64,000 nucleotides of DNA from a candidate division KSB1 bacterium (GCA_024655945.1 JANLFK010000002.1:124001-188000); one strand, 5' to 3'. Shown: positions 8,033 to 18,417, counted from the stretch's first letter. Numbers and translations: made by a program. The notes: generated by a model from the sequence alone, not told the origin.

Positions 8033-10936
8033 TCAGAACCTCAACCCCACGGACAGAAAAACTTGGCGCGGAATATTACGATAGACCTGGAAGTAGTTGT
8101 AGCGACGCACATCGCGATCAGGGGCATCGTCAGCGTCGGCGTAGGTTGCGCTTCTCAATACCCAGCGATTCAACTCCTCCGCGTCGGAGATGGGCGTCAG
8201 ATGCTGGTTGTTGAAGAGATTGAGCACGCGCAGACCAAGCGTCAGAGTCACGGGTCCAAGACCCACCAGCTTTTCGGCCCGCAAGTCCGTCTGCGACTCG
8301 CTCGGGTAGCGGCGGTTGGACTCGACGGTGTGTTCGTACTGGTACTCGGGCGACCAGTAGTACGGCAGGCCACTCCGCACCATGAGGACCAGCCCTATGG
8401 ATATGCGCGCCAGAGGGTGCAGGCCCAGTACCTTGACGCCACCACCCGCGCCGATGGCGTAGGTCAGAGCACCACTGAACCGGTGCGTGCGGTCCTCAGG
8501 GGAAAGGTAGTCGCTCGCCGAGTAGCTGTACTTCTGCTCCAGCTCAGGCGTCATGTCCGGTGCCTGAAGGTAGACTCCGTGGTAGCCGTAGTTGCCTTGG
8601 CTGAGTGTGTAAGAGAGGCGATAGCTCCATCTGCCAGTTGGACGATTGGCGAAACTGACCTCCACGCCGCGCGTGCTCCCATACCCCCGGTTCTCGTAGC
8701 TGATGTAGCTCCCCTTGAGGTCTCCCGGTTTGTTCTGGCTGCCGGTAGCCGCCTTGATGTAGGCCGGCGCAATTTGGTACTTGAGGTCGTTGTAGTAGGT
8801 CACCACGTCCAGCTGGTGGGTATCCCACAGGTTCTGCTGCACGCCGACCTCGTAGTTGATGCTCAGTTTTGGCTTCAAGTTGGGGTTCCCATAGCTACCC
8901 CATCCGTTGTAGGTCTGGTTGTCCAGTGCCTGATTGATGGTGGGCATGGAACGGAAATGGCCGTACTGAATACGGAAGGCCGTCTTGTCGCCGATAGGAA
9001 AGGAGATGCCTGCCCTGGGGGAAAAGGAGACGAACGTCTTTGAGGGTTCCCACGCAGGAGTGCCGATGCTTGGGCTTCCCAAGGCAGGATAGAAGACGCT
9101 GTATTTGTCCTTCGGCACGTCGGCCCCAAAGTTGTACGCCTCCACGCGCACACCTATGTTGGCAACCATGCCGGCGAACTCCAGTTTGTCTTGAACGTAA
9201 CCAGCAGCGTACCAGCTCTTGGCCTTGTAATTGGTGGCAAACCCGGTACGCCAGATAAAGGCCGCCACACAGAGCGAGGAGGAGGCATTGTAGTCTTGGT
9301 CCATGAGCCACGCCTCTATCCCCGCCTTGAAAAGATTCGTGGTGCGAAACTGGCGGGTAAGGCTGAGGCGGGCTTCATAGTAGCGCGTGAGAGACGCTTG
9401 GTTGTAGAGGCTGGACCAGGTGTAGTACTCACGGTATTTCTCGTTCCACGGCCCGCGGTCCTCGAGCTGCCGGTCTGCTGGGTTCGGGTGCAGCTGCACG
9501 TCCTTGTCGATACCAGGCGTGGGCGTCTGGTATGCGTAGAGGATTTCGTTCTGGTAAGTGAAGGTGGCCTCCAAGAAGACGCGCGAGGAGAAGATGTGCT
9601 TGTAGTTGACGCTTTGTGCGAACACCGATTCTTCCCGGGGGGAATCGTAGATCAAGGTGTACTTGCGCTTGGCCCCGTAACTTCCCCACAAGCCGGCCCA
9701 TCGCACGTCTTCTGAACCGGAGCCCATGCCCCCGTAGAAGTGTTGATAAAGCGTCGTGGACCTGAAGTGGTGTTGTGGATTCGGCTTAAACGCCAGGACG
9801 ATGGAGCAGTTTGCCAGACGTTGCACTTTCTCCCGCGTGGGCAGCCGTGTGGGGTTGTTCTTTATCTCACCGGTCAGGAAGAAGTTCATCTTGTTCGCCT
9901 CTCTCCCCAGTGGGCCCCCAAAGCTGAAGAGGTACCGCGTGTAGGGATACTTGCGGTAGTCGTAGACGCCGAGGATGTTGTCGTCCGCAGGGGTGTGATT
10001 GCGCACCCAGAGCCTATAGTTGCGCTGCGCCTCCTCCATGTTCACCGCGCCGGTGTTATCTTTGAACTGCGGCTCCTTCAACCAGTTCTCGAACAAGCCC
10101 CACTTGCGCCATTCGAACTGATCGTGGGAGTAGAGATAATCGCCCCAGTGGTACTGGCCAGCCGGTCGGTATTCCACCTGCAGGGCGCCAGAAAAGCGCG
10201 CTCCTCCCTCTTTGGTCACCACCTTCACGACACCCGACTGGGCGTTCCCGTACTCGGCATTGAAGCCCCCTGTAATCACCTCCATCTGGGCAACGGCCAG
10301 CGGGTTGATGTCGTACTTCCAACTGTTCTCGGACTTGCCGCCGGTACCGTAAGCCGGCACACCCGTGTTGGTCACCATGCTGGTGATGCCATTCACCGAG
10401 TAGTTGATCTCGAAGGCGCCCCCGCCGCGGATGCTGATTGTGCCGTCAGGATTGCGGCTGATGCCAGGAGCAAGCTCTAAGACGTTGCGCAGCCCCTCCA
10501 CCGGCAGGTTCTGCACGTCGCGACCGTCGTAATGGACAGCGCTGGCCGTCTTATCTGCCTCGACGATGGGCCTCTCTGCGGTGACGGTTACCGACTGCCC
10601 AAGGTCAAGCACCGTCGGAGTCATTTTCACATCGACGCGCGCCGTGCGGTCGATGCGCACCTCGACGCCGTCAATGCTGACCTTCTTGTAGCCGAGGTAG
10701 AAGACCTCCAGGCGATGGCGTCCAGGGGGAACGTTGAGGATCACGTACCAGCCTTTCGCGTCGGTGGCTGCGCCCATGTAGGTGCCCACGACCACGACGT
10801 TCGCCCCCGCCAATGCCTGGCCGCTTTCCGCATCCACCACCTGGCCGGTGATCTTACCCGTGAATTGGGCGTGACTCCCCACCGGGAGAAAGGCTAAGGC
10901 GAGGTACCAGATGCTCCGGCTTCTGCGCAGGCTCAC
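8033..10936 (-). CDS. TonB-dependent receptor with carboxypeptidase-regulatory-like N-terminal domain
   Basis: 967 aa, GTG start with GGGAG ahead. Signal peptide residues 1-23; a CarboxypepD_reg-like domain at about 27-115 (GKITGQVVDAESGQALAGA to VDVKMTP); plug domain at about 115-240 (VTVTAERPIVEADKTAS, LELAPGISRNPDGTISIRGGG); then a 22-strand-type barrel ending in RQVFLSVGLRF. The layout matches SusC-like and other FCB TonB receptors that import large ligands using the proton motive force. It is the first gene of the operon, with a promoter 40-70 bp upstream. No SusD follows. The ligand is unknown; the operon's GHL10 enzyme hints at a glycan. Confidence 0.92.
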   Translation of the reverse strand: MSLRRSRSIWYLALAFLPVGSHAQFTGKITGQVVDAESGQALAGANVVVVGTYMGAATDAKGWYVILNVPPGRHRLEVFYLGYKKVSIDGVEVRIDRTARVDVKMTPTVLDLGQSVTVTAERPIVEADKTASAVHYDGRDVQNLPVEGLRNVLELAPGISRNPDGTISIRGGGAFEINYSVNGITSMVTNTGVPAYGTGGKSENSWKYDINPLAVAQMEVITGGFNAEYGNAQSGVVKVVTKEGGARFSGALQVEYRPAGQYHWGDYLYSHDQFEWRKWGLFENWLKEPQFKDNTGAVNMEEAQRNYRLWVRNHTPADDNILGVYDYRKYPYTRYLFSFGGPLGREANKMNFFLTGEIKNNPTRLPTREKVQRLANCSIVLAFKPNPQHHFRSTTLYQHFYGGMGSGSEDVRWAGLWGSYGAKRKYTLIYDSPREESVFAQSVNYKHIFSSRVFLEATFTYQNEILYAYQTPTPGIDKDVQLHPNPADRQLEDRGPWNEKYREYYTWSSLYNQASLTRYYEARLSLTRQFRTTNLFKAGIEAWLMDQDYNASSSLCVAAFIWRTGFATNYKAKSWYAAGYVQDKLEFAGMVANIGVRVEAYNFGADVPKDKYSVFYPALGSPSIGTPAWEPSKTFVSFSPRAGISFPIGDKTAFRIQYGHFRSMPTINQALDNQTYNGWGSYGNPNLKPKLSINYEVGVQQNLWDTHQLDVVTYYNDLKYQIAPAYIKAATGSQNKPGDLKGSYISYENRGYGSTRGVEVSFANRPTGRWSYRLSYTLSQGNYGYHGVYLQAPDMTPELEQKYSYSASDYLSPEDRTHRFSGALTYAIGAGGGVKVLGLHPLARISIGLVLMVRSGLPYYWSPEYQYEHTVESNRRYPSESQTDLRAEKLVGLGPVTLTLGLRVLNLFNNQHLTPISDAEELNRWVLRSATYADADDAPDRDVRRYNYFQVYRNIPRQVFLSVGLRF

Positions 10937-10974
10937 GCGAGGCTCCCAGGTTAGTAAAGACCTTTAACTATCCT

Positions 10975-11003
10975 AAGATAACTCTTTGCTGGCGAATTGT
11001 CAA
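10975..11003 (-). promoter_or_regulatory. Sigma-70-type promoter of the TonB-receptor operon
   Basis: On the minus strand TTGACA (10998-11003), 17 bp, then TATCTT (10975-10980). The expected start point is about 30 bases upstream of the GTG at 10936. Hexamers and spacing are near consensus. Confidence 0.75.
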
Positions 11004-11174
11004 GCAAAATCTGTCGCAGCGCACGATTTTTTGCCCTCGCGACCGGAGCACCTCTGTGGCAACCCGTCAAAGGGGGGAAACAAGGAGGAAAAGGCCGTAC
11101 TCCGATGGCCAGTGCCAGGAGTCGCACCAGTTCATTGCGCTGCCCCAGTTCGCTTGCGCGCGAAGTAAATCCCC

Positions 11175-13109
11175 CTAAGAGCTAGGTTCAGGGAGCAACG
11201 AAACCGGGTTAGCAGCGAAGGGGTCCAGGGCCTTGTCCAAAAGGTACGCGAATTCCGCCCGAGGCATCGGCTCACTCAATCGCTGCCCGGAAGCAGCCAG
11301 AGCTCCGCGCAGCCAGCCGCGTTCCCCGGCCAGCGCAAGACCCCGGGAAACCTCTTCGGAGAGGCCCTCGGGCCCTTCGGCAGCGTCGCCACTGAGCGGG
11401 ATAGGGTGGCCCAATGCGCGACAAATGAGCCCCAGCACCTGGGCGCGCGTAAGGACGCGATGTGTGGACAACGGTGCGAGCAGGCTGCCAAGGTCGTCGT
11501 GCAGCCGGGCATTGAGCAACGCCAGGTGCGCATCGGGCAGTTCCACCGGCGCTTCGGGCAGGAAGAGCATTTGGTTAGCCCAGCCGGACGGCTTTGGCAT
11601 GGCGCGCATCAGGCCACAGACCCCCACACGTTGCACCGCGTCGAAAAAGGGGTTCTCGCGCGGGCAGTCGGTGAAGGGCATGAGGTAGCAGCCATGGCGA
11701 AGGAGTGTCTCCTGCAGGGCCCGGACAGCAAGCTGACGAGGCTGACACTGCCGCAGCACACACAGCGCGGCCGCGGCACCGGCAGCTTGCCCCACCAGCA
11801 TCACCACCGGCTGCAACCTCGTACACCCGTTCACAAGATGCGTCACCGAGATTGTTTTTTCCGCCACCAGCAGCCCATCTATTTCCTCGGGCACCAAACA
11901 GCCGTACGGCACGGTGAAGGCCGGGATCTCGGGAAATGTTTCTTCGACCCTGACCGGGCAACGGGCATGGTGGTGGTCCAAAGGATAGTCCCCGACCGCA
12001 ATTCCTGTCTTGTAGAGGGGCCTGCGCCCCTGGTTGTAGGGATTGACCAGATCCAAGGTGGTGAGGCACACCACACCACGCACTCGTCGCGCCTCGCGGT
12101 TGTAAGGGATCAACGGCAGACGGTCGCGGGTGGGGAACTCATCGTCAGCCAAGCCCAGATGTCGCCATCCGAGATGCTTCTGCACGAAGCAAATCCAGCC
12201 CAACGTGGTCCGCTTCGCCTGCTGTAGGAGGACGCGGCGCATCGGGCGAGGCAACTCCACCACGTTGAGATAACAATCGTTGCCGTGCACTGGCCAATTG
12301 ACCATAAATTTGCGGCCCGGCAGTCGTCCATAGGAGAGCATGCGCCCACAGTCGGGCGCGTCCGTTCCTTGCCCACCGAGCTCACGGCAGGTGCCCGTGT
12401 AGAGCTGCTCATCGTAACCCCTGGGCTTGCCCACGGTACGATCATGGCCCTGGCCGTAGTCCTTCAGGATGGCCACGTAGGTGAGGTCTTGGATAAAGGG
12501 GTCCGGGGCTTCGGGCGCGCCGGGCTCTCCTGTTTGTGAGCGAGCATCCCGCCCGAGGTCATAAGCGCAACCTGCACCCGCCAGCACATCGCCGTATTCG
12601 GTGGCATCGATGGTGGCCGTGGCCCTGATGGTGAGAAGCTCACCGCGGCGATTGGCAAACTGCACGCCCTGCACCCGCCCGCGCCTGGTGAGGACTCGCA
12701 CCGGCCAATAGCCATGGGTTACATTGATGCTGGGCTCCGCCGCAACCATTCGCCTGAAGATGGCCTCTCCCACATGGGGCTCGAACAGTGTGTTGCTCAC
12801 CCAGCCAGTGGCCACCTCTTGGGGACCGCCGTAGTGGTCATAGAGATGTTGGCGGAATTCGCCCCAGAGGCCAGAAGGCAGCAGGTGATTTCCGTCTACG
12901 GCGCTCACGCCGGCAGCCGTCAACATCCCGCCCAGCCAGGGGGTCTCTTCCACAAGGGCGACTTTGACCCCGAGGCGCGCCGCCTGGATCGCCGCGCACA
13001 CTCCTCCGGTACTGGCCCCGACCACCAACACGTCCACCTCTAAGCGCGCCTTCCCTTCAGGAGGACCTGAGCTTGTTGTTGGCTTCGCAATCCCTCTGGA
13101 ACCGCACAC
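11175..13109 (-). CDS. FAD-dependent oxidoreductase (FAD_oxidored family)
   Basis: 644 aa from GTG 13109 (GAGG six bases ahead). The frame is open to TTG 13145, but that codon overlaps the promoter -10; GTG 13037 is also possible. The dinucleotide-binding motif is VDVLVVGASTGGVCAAIQAA near the N-terminus, followed by LVEETPWLGGMLTAAGV and the conserved ATIDATEYGD, typical of the FAD_oxidored family of large flavoproteins often found in polysaccharide-use clusters. A second FAD-site segment, LQPVVMLVGQAAGAAAAL, lies at about 60% of the chain. The last ~120 residues (ending MPRAEFAYLLDKAL) resemble a degenerate S-layer-homology repeat. No signal peptide is visible. Substrate unknown. Confidence 0.88.
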   Translation of the reverse strand: MCGSRGIAKPTTSSGPPEGKARLEVDVLVVGASTGGVCAAIQAARLGVKVALVEETPWLGGMLTAAGVSAVDGNHLLPSGLWGEFRQHLYDHYGGPQEVATGWVSNTLFEPHVGEAIFRRMVAAEPSINVTHGYWPVRVLTRRGRVQGVQFANRRGELLTIRATATIDATEYGDVLAGAGCAYDLGRDARSQTGEPGAPEAPDPFIQDLTYVAILKDYGQGHDRTVGKPRGYDEQLYTGTCRELGGQGTDAPDCGRMLSYGRLPGRKFMVNWPVHGNDCYLNVVELPRPMRRVLLQQAKRTTLGWICFVQKHLGWRHLGLADDEFPTRDRLPLIPYNREARRVRGVVCLTTLDLVNPYNQGRRPLYKTGIAVGDYPLDHHHARCPVRVEETFPEIPAFTVPYGCLVPEEIDGLLVAEKTISVTHLVNGCTRLQPVVMLVGQAAGAAAALCVLRQCQPRQLAVRALQETLLRHGCYLMPFTDCPRENPFFDAVQRVGVCGLMRAMPKPSGWANQMLFLPEAPVELPDAHLALLNARLHDDLGSLLAPLSTHRVLTRAQVLGLICRALGHPIPLSGDAAEGPEGLSEEVSRGLALAGERGWLRGALAASGQRLSEPMPRAEFAYLLDKALDPFAANPVSLLPEPSS

Positions 13110-13136
13110 GGGATACCTCGCTTCTCTTGCGTGCTC

Positions 13137-13165
13137 AATATACAAAAACGGCCCGTGCAGCGCAA
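13137..13165 (-). promoter_or_regulatory. Sigma-70-type promoter for the FAD oxidoreductase
   Basis: Minus strand TTGCGC (13160-13165), 17 bp, TATATT (13137-13142). It faces away from the plus-strand promoter at 13207-13235, so both genes are controlled from one 130-bp region. Confidence 0.6.
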
Positions 13166-13206
13166 CCGATTTGCGCGGCCACGGCGGGCACGAGTTTTTT
13201 TCTCAC

Positions 13207-13235
13207 TTGCAACAGGGGAAAAAAGATGCTATATT
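13207..13235 (+). promoter_or_regulatory. Sigma-70-type promoter of the permease-hydantoinase operon
   Basis: Plus strand TTGCAA (13207-13212), 17 bp, TATATT (13230-13235), about 43 bp before the permease ATG at 13278. Confidence 0.65.
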
Positions 13236-13277
13236 TGAGCACCACATACGAAAGCACTCGCACACGGTCCTGCAGCG

Positions 13278-14753
13278 ATGGAAACCCTCAGAGTTCTCGT
13301 TGTCCTCTTCCTCTTTGTAGTCTTCGCCGGAGCGATGTTCCTCCGCAAGCTCCCCGCGCTCATCTGCCTGCCCTGCATGGCTTTTCTCATCCCGCTGGTC
13401 GCGGGACTCAACGTCGCAGACGTGGTACAGTTTGTGGTGGGTGAGGGGGCGCTTCGCCTCCACAATGCCTATACGGTCGCCCTCTTCGGGAGCATGCTCA
13501 GCGTGTTGCTGCAAAAAACTGGGGTCGCCGATAGCCTCATCAAGAAAGGGGCCGAACTGGCTGGCGACAGCCCGTTGGTCGTGGCCCTGACGATGCTGGG
13601 GCTCATCACCCTGCTATTCACCGCCTTGGGGGGCCTGGGCGCAATCATCATGGTGGCGACGGTCGTCGTACCCATCATGTCATCTGTGGGCCTTGGACCC
13701 CTCACCATCACCGGCGTCTTCCTCATGGGCATCAGCATGGGCGGCTTGCTGAACGCAGGCAATTGGGCAGTCTATCGCGACGTGCTCCAACTGCCAGTGA
13801 CCGAGATCCGTTCCTTCGCCCTGATTATGTTCTGTCTCACCTGTGTGGTCGGTGTGGCCTACACTCTTGTGCAGGTGCACCGCGACGGACATCAATTCGG
13901 CCGGCGCAGCATTCTTACGCTGGTCCTCGTCCTCCTTTGCCTCATGATCGGGCTTGTGGTGGGCTGGCATTGGCTGCCACCCGACCAGCGTTCATCCATG
14001 CTTGCGGCCTTCCGCACCGCTGGCAAGGTGCTTGAGGGCTTCATCGCCGGCCTGATGGCCATCTCCTTCGCTTGGGGGCTATGGCGAACGCGCCGGGCCA
14101 GACGGACAGCGAACCCTGGACTGTTTTGGGGAGCCTACCTCTCGCCCTTGGTCCCCCTTTTCCTCATACTTTTCTTCAACACTAACTTTGTTGCCGCCTT
14201 CGTATGCGGCTTGGTGTACGCGTTCGTGTGCGCCTACCGGCCAGGAGGGGTGAATGTGCTGGTGCGGAGCGTGCTTGATGGCGGAGCACTGGTGATGCCG
14301 GCTGTGGCCTTGATGCTTGGCATCGGCATGCTGTTGAACGGCATCATGGGCCCTGGCGACACATGGCACGCTCGCCAGCTCGGCGAATGGCCAGTGCTGG
14401 CGTTGCTGCGGCCTTACATGACGCGCCTCATCCCGTCTTCTCCCCTCTCCTACGTGCTGCTGTTCGGTCTGGCCGCGCCCCTGGCCTTGTACCGCGGGCC
14501 ACTAAACGTGTGGGGGATGGGCTACGGACTGGCTGCAGCATTCATGGCCAGCGGCATGATGCCTGGCGCCATGATGGGCGTTCTGATGGCCGTGGGGCAA
14601 GTGCAAGGCATCAGTGACCCCACAAACACGCACAACGTCTGGCTGGCAAATCAGATGGGACAGGACGTGCAGAAGGTGCTATGGAACACCATTCCCTACT
14701 CGTGGGCCGTAGCCTGGATGGGACTGGTGGCAGCGAGTGTGCGCTTCATGTAG
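13278..14753 (+). CDS. Multi-pass inner-membrane permease, ion-transporter-superfamily-like
   Basis: 491 aa with roughly 12 hydrophobic segments in two halves. Features include re-entrant-like Gly-rich stretches ([21 protein letters not shown] and [22 protein letters not shown]), the pattern of CitMHS/GntP/DcuC-type carboxylate carriers. No signal for an ABC or MFS type. First gene of a plus-strand operon; the next gene, an ATP-dependent hydantoinase-like enzyme, starts 16 bp on, so the permease probably imports that enzyme's substrate. The ribosome site before ATG 13278 is weak. The exact family is uncertain. Confidence 0.7.
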   Translation: METLRVLVVLFLFVVFAGAMFLRKLPALICLPCMAFLIPLVAGLNVADVVQFVVGEGALRLHNAYTVALFGSMLSVLLQKTGVADSLIKKGAELAGDSPLVVALTMLGLITLLFTALGGLGAIIMVATVVVPIMSSVGLGPLTITGVFLMGISMGGLLNAGNWAVYRDVLQLPVTEIRSFALIMFCLTCVVGVAYTLVQVHRDGHQFGRRSILTLVLVLLCLMIGLVVGWHWLPPDQRSSMLAAFRTAGKVLEGFIAGLMAISFAWGLWRTRRARRTANPGLFWGAYLSPLVPLFLILFFNTNFVAAFVCGLVYAFVCAYRPGGVNVLVRSVLDGGALVMPAVALMLGIGMLLNGIMGPGDTWHARQLGEWPVLALLRPYMTRLIPSSPLSYVLLFGLAAPLALYRGPLNVWGMGYGLAAAFMASGMMPGAMMGVLMAVGQVQGISDPTNTHNVWLANQMGQDVQKVLWNTIPYSWAVAWMGLVAASVRFM

Positions 14754-14769
14754 CACGGACAGACAACGC

Positions 14770-16938
14770 ATGGACCGCAAGCGCAGAATCAAGATCGGCA
14801 TCGACGTCGGCGGCACCTTCACCCACGCGGTGGCGGTGGACACCGCCAGCTTTGAGCTGGTGGGAAAAGCCTGCGTGCCCACTACGCACCAGGCAGCGGA
14901 GGGCGTCGCCAAGGGGGTGGTGGAATCGCTGGAACGGCTGATGACAACTGCCGCCATCGACCCCAACGAGGTGGTGCTCATTGCGCACTCCACCACGCAA
15001 GCCACCAATGCCCTCCTCGAGGGGGATGTGGCGCACGTGGGCATTGTGGCCATGGGCAAGGGGCTTGAGGGACGCATCACCAGTCGGCAGACGCGAGTGG
15101 ATCGCATCCTCTTGGCACCGGGAAAGTACCTGCCGGTCAGCCACACTTACTTGGACGTTTCCAAGCCCCCGGAGCGGCGGACGGTGCAGCAGGCGGTGGC
15201 CGACCTTGTGGCTCAAGGCGCCCAAGTGATTGTGGCCAGCGAGGCCTTTGGCGTGGATGACCCGCGCAATGAGAAGCTGGTGGCAGAAATAGCACAGGAG
15301 ATGGGCTATCTGGCCACCGCGGCCACCCACATCTCGCGCCTCTATGGGCTCCGCATCCGCACCCGCACCGCAGTCATCAATGCCAGCATGATGCCGGTAA
15401 TGCTGGAGACGGCCCGCATGACCGAGGAGGCCTTGCGACGCACCGGCATCAAGGCCCCATTGATGATCATGCGCTCCGATGGCGGCATCATGGATGTCAA
15501 CGAGATGCGCCGGCGGCCCATCCTCACCATGCTCTCGGGGCCAGCGGCAGGGGTAGCTGCTGCCTTGATGTACCTCCGCATCTCCGACGGCATCTTCGTA
15601 GAAGTCGGCGGGACCTCCACGGACGTCTCGGTTATTAAGAACGGGAAGCCGCAGGTGAGGAGCGCCCAGGTCGGCGGCCACCGGCTCTACGTGCGCACCT
15701 TGGATGTGCGAACCGTGGGCATTGGCGGTGGCTCTATGCCTCGGCTGCGCGGCAATGAGATCGTCGACGTCGGACCGCGAAGCGCGCACATTGCTGGCCT
15801 GCAGTACATGGCTTTTGCCGTGGAGGACGACTGGGACGACATCGAGTTGCAGCGTATTCGCCCACGGCCAGGAGACCCGGACGACTATTTGGCGGTGCGC
15901 AAAAAGGGGCATCACCAGCCCTGCAGTACGCTGACCACCACGGGAGCGGCATATTTCCTGGGAACAGTTCCCGAGGGGCATCGTATGAGCATCAATGCGC
16001 GCGCCCTGCAGTCGTTCTTCACCGTGTTCGCCCGCCACATGCAGGCCGACGCTCGTCAGCTGGCGAGGCGCATGCTCACCCTGGCCACCGACAAGTTGCT
16101 TCCCGTGGTGCGGGGGCTCATGCGCGAGTACAAGCTGAGCCCGGAGATCGTCCAGCTTGTGGGCGGTGGCGGCGGCGCCCCGGCGCTGGTTCCGCCGCTT
16201 GCCCAAGGCCTGGGACTTTCTTATGCGCTTGCGCAGCACTGCGAAGTCGTCTCGGCCATCGGCGTGGCGCTGGGTATCATCCGGGATGTGGTGGAGCGAA
16301 CTGTGCTCAATCCCACGGAAGCCGACCTCATCGCCATTCGGCAAGAGGCAGTGCGCTCGGTGGAGGCCATGGGCGCGGTGCCCGAGAGCATCGAGGTGAC
16401 CGTTGAAGTTGACATGCGGAGTAAGCGGGTGACCGCGGTCGCCACAGGACAGAGCGAGTTCCGCACGCGCGCCATGGGCATCGCTCCATTGACCGAGGCA
16501 GAGTTGCGCGCGATCGCCGCACGTTCAATGCGCCTGCCCGCTGCGCAAGTGGAGCTTCGCGGCCGCACCGCTTTTCTGGCCGTGTTTGCCGGCCGCCGCT
16601 CGGCGCGCCGCCGCTTTGGCCTCCTGCATAGGGAAACGCACCCGGTCCGGGTGCTGAACCACGAGGGGGTGATACGCCTGCGACTTCAGGATTGCGCCTC
16701 AGTGGTGGCAACCACCGTGCAGGAGGCCAAGCCCGTGGTGGCCAGCCTGATAGAGAGCCTGACCACCTACGGCGACGCCGGGGGTCTTGTTCCGGACCTG
16801 TACGTGCTTCTTTCCGCCAAGATTATCGACATGACGGGCTTGACGCAGGAATCGCACATCAACGCCGTGCTGGAGATTGAGCTTCAGGGGTTGCCGCCGC
16901 AGGAGCCACTGGTCATTCTTGCCACGCGAAAGAGGTAG
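14770..16938 (+). CDS. Hydantoinase/oxoprolinase family protein (HyuA-like)
   Basis: 722 aa. An upstream GTG (14737) overlaps the permease; ATG 14770 begins just before the motif. The first domain starts with [18 protein letters not shown], the phosphate-binding strand-turn-strand of the hydantoinase/oxoprolinase N-terminal domain. The central domain has [13 protein letters not shown] and [13 protein letters not shown], the second nucleotide-binding element, and the motif [15 protein letters not shown] lies near residue 470. Known relatives use ATP to open cyclic amides (hydantoins, 5-oxoproline) or to carboxylate acetone-type substrates. HyuB, the usual partner, is not adjacent, which is unusual. 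Substrate unknown. Confidence 0.88.
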   Translation: MDRKRRIKIGIDVGGTFTHAVAVDTASFELVGKACVPTTHQAAEGVAKGVVESLERLMTTAAIDPNEVVLIAHSTTQATNALLEGDVAHVGIVAMGKGLEGRITSRQTRVDRILLAPGKYLPVSHTYLDVSKPPERRTVQQAVADLVAQGAQVIVASEAFGVDDPRNEKLVAEIAQEMGYLATAATHISRLYGLRIRTRTAVINASMMPVMLETARMTEEALRRTGIKAPLMIMRSDGGIMDVNEMRRRPILTMLSGPAAGVAAALMYLRISDGIFVEVGGTSTDVSVIKNGKPQVRSAQVGGHRLYVRTLDVRTVGIGGGSMPRLRGNEIVDVGPRSAHIAGLQYMAFAVEDDWDDIELQRIRPRPGDPDDYLAVRKKGHHQPCSTLTTTGAAYFLGTVPEGHRMSINARALQSFFTVFARHMQADARQLARRMLTLATDKLLPVVRGLMREYKLSPEIVQLVGGGGGAPALVPPLAQGLGLSYALAQHCEVVSAIGVALGIIRDVVERTVLNPTEADLIAIRQEAVRSVEAMGAVPESIEVTVEVDMRSKRVTAVATGQSEFRTRAMGIAPLTEAELRAIAARSMRLPAAQVELRGRTAFLAVFAGRRSARRRFGLLHRETHPVRVLNHEGVIRLRLQDCASVVATTVQEAKPVVASLIESLTTYGDAGGLVPDLYVLLSAKIIDMTGLTQESHINAVLEIELQGLPPQEPLVILATRKR

Positions 16939-16943
16939 CCGGC

Positions 16944-18410
16944 ATGAACACGTCGATTCAGTCGCCTTCTCCGAGCACTTTCTCGTCCTCGCCCCACGGT
17001 GCCTCGAGTGGCCGCGTCTTGTCGTTGGACGCTCTGCGCGGCCTGGCCATCCTGGCAATGGTTCTCTCTGGCATCATCCCTTACGGGGTGCTGCCGGCAT
17101 GGATGTACCACGCGCAACTACCCCCTCCTACCCACAGCTTCGATCCGACGCGCGCCGGCCTCACGTGGGTGGACCTTGTGTTCCCTCTCTTTCTGTTCTC
17201 CATGGGCGCAGCGATACCTCTTGCCTTGACGCGTCGTCTTGCGGGTGGCACGCCTATCCGGACGGTACTGCTCAGCACAGCGGAACGCGGCTTCTTGCTG
17301 GCATTCTTCGCGATCTTCTTGCGTCACGTTCGCCCGCACGTTCTCAACTCGCAGCCAACCGCTGCCACCTGGGGTCTTGCTCTGGCAGGCTTTGCCGTGA
17401 TGTTCCCTTTGTTCGCACGCCTCCCCGCGCACTGGCCGCGGTGGCAAAGGGGCGCCCTTCGCGGCGTGGGCTGGTTAGCAGCGGCGGCTCTCTTGGCCGT
17501 GCTCCGTTACCCCGATGGAAGCGGCTTCTCCCTGCACAGGAGTGACATCATCATCTTGGTCTTGGCCAACGTAGCAGTCTCCGGCTCGCTGGTCTGGTTG
17601 CTCACGCGTAATCGTCTGCTCCTTCGTCTTGGGGTGCTCGGCATCCTGTTGGGGCTTCGTTTGGCATCTGCAGAGCCAGGCTGGGTAAAGTGGCTGTGGC
17701 AGGCCACGCCGGCGCCCTGGCTCTACAAGCTTTATTACCACCAGTACCTCTTTGTGGTCCTGCCAGGTACGATTGCCGGCGATCTGTTCCTCCATTGGAC
17801 AAAGAGCCTGCAGCAGGGACATGCGGGAGCGCAGGCGTGGAACACCCTGCGCAGCGGCGCTCTCGTGGGGACGATCCTCGGCGTGCTCATTGTGTCGCTG
17901 GTGGGGCTGCAGGCAAGGTGGCTCTGGCAGACGACGCTCGTGGGCCTTGCCCTTTGCGTGGGAGTTCTGTTGCTGAGCAGGAACGCCACTTCCGAGCACG
18001 AGGTGCTCCTGAAGCGACTCCTCCTGTGGGGAAGCTACTGGTTCCTGGCCGGCCTCGTGTTTGAGCCATACGAAGGTGGCATTAAGAAAGACCATTCGAC
18101 GCTCAGCTACTACTTTCTCACCACCGGGCTGTCCTTTTTCTTGCTGGCGGCCTTTGTGGTAGTCATTGACATCTGGCGCGAGCGGCGTTTCGTTCAGCTA
18201 TTGGTCGCCAACGGCCAGAATCCGATGATCGCCTACGTGGGCATGGCCAATGCCATGTGGCCTGTCTTCGCTCTCACGCGCGCCGACAAACTGCTCGCGG
18301 CTCTCACTCCTCGGCCGTGGTTGGGCTTTCTGCGGGGCGTAGGCTACACGCTGTTGCTGGCGCTGATGGTGAGCTGGCTTACCCGGCGACGAATCTACTG
18401 GCGCACGTGA
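16944..18410 (+). CDS. NagX/HGSNAT-like membrane acyltransferase (DUF5009)
   Basis: 488 aa, 5 bp after the hydantoinase gene, with GAGGT before the ATG. The cytoplasmic N-terminus is followed by RVLSLDALRGLAILAMVLSG, the signature first helix of the DUF5009/heparan-alpha-glucosaminide N-acetyltransferase family, and then about 11 membrane helices ending LMVSWLTRRRIYWRT. The human relative acetylates terminal glucosamine across a membrane; the bacterial NagX genes sit in N-acetylglucosamine clusters. The gene is next to a GHL10 hydrolase and opposite GH94 and NanE-K genes, which supports a role in amino-sugar handling. Confidence 0.85.
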   Translation: MNTSIQSPSPSTFSSSPHGASSGRVLSLDALRGLAILAMVLSGIIPYGVLPAWMYHAQLPPPTHSFDPTRAGLTWVDLVFPLFLFSMGAAIPLALTRRLAGGTPIRTVLLSTAERGFLLAFFAIFLRHVRPHVLNSQPTAATWGLALAGFAVMFPLFARLPAHWPRWQRGALRGVGWLAAAALLAVLRYPDGSGFSLHRSDIIILVLANVAVSGSLVWLLTRNRLLLRLGVLGILLGLRLASAEPGWVKWLWQATPAPWLYKLYYHQYLFVVLPGTIAGDLFLHWTKSLQQGHAGAQAWNTLRSGALVGTILGVLIVSLVGLQARWLWQTTLVGLALCVGVLLLSRNATSEHEVLLKRLLLWGSYWFLAGLVFEPYEGGIKKDHSTLSYYFLTTGLSFFLLAAFVVVIDIWRERRFVQLLVANGQNPMIAYVGMANAMWPVFALTRADKLLAALTPRPWLGFLRGVGYTLLLALMVSWLTRRRIYWRT

Positions 18411-18417
18411 GGTACAC

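Noticed and set aside
7475-9043. Long plus-strand frame of 522 codons
   Set aside because: Antisense to the secreted protein and TonB receptor genes, which have clear motifs; no recognisable domain.
11040-11174. Possible terminator after the FAD oxidoreductase
   Set aside because: Only a 5-bp stem (TTCGC/GCGAA) without a T-run near the stop; too weak to call.
14746-16344. Long minus-strand frame of 532 codons
   Set aside because: Antisense shadow of the hydantoinase gene, His/Arg-rich, no motifs.
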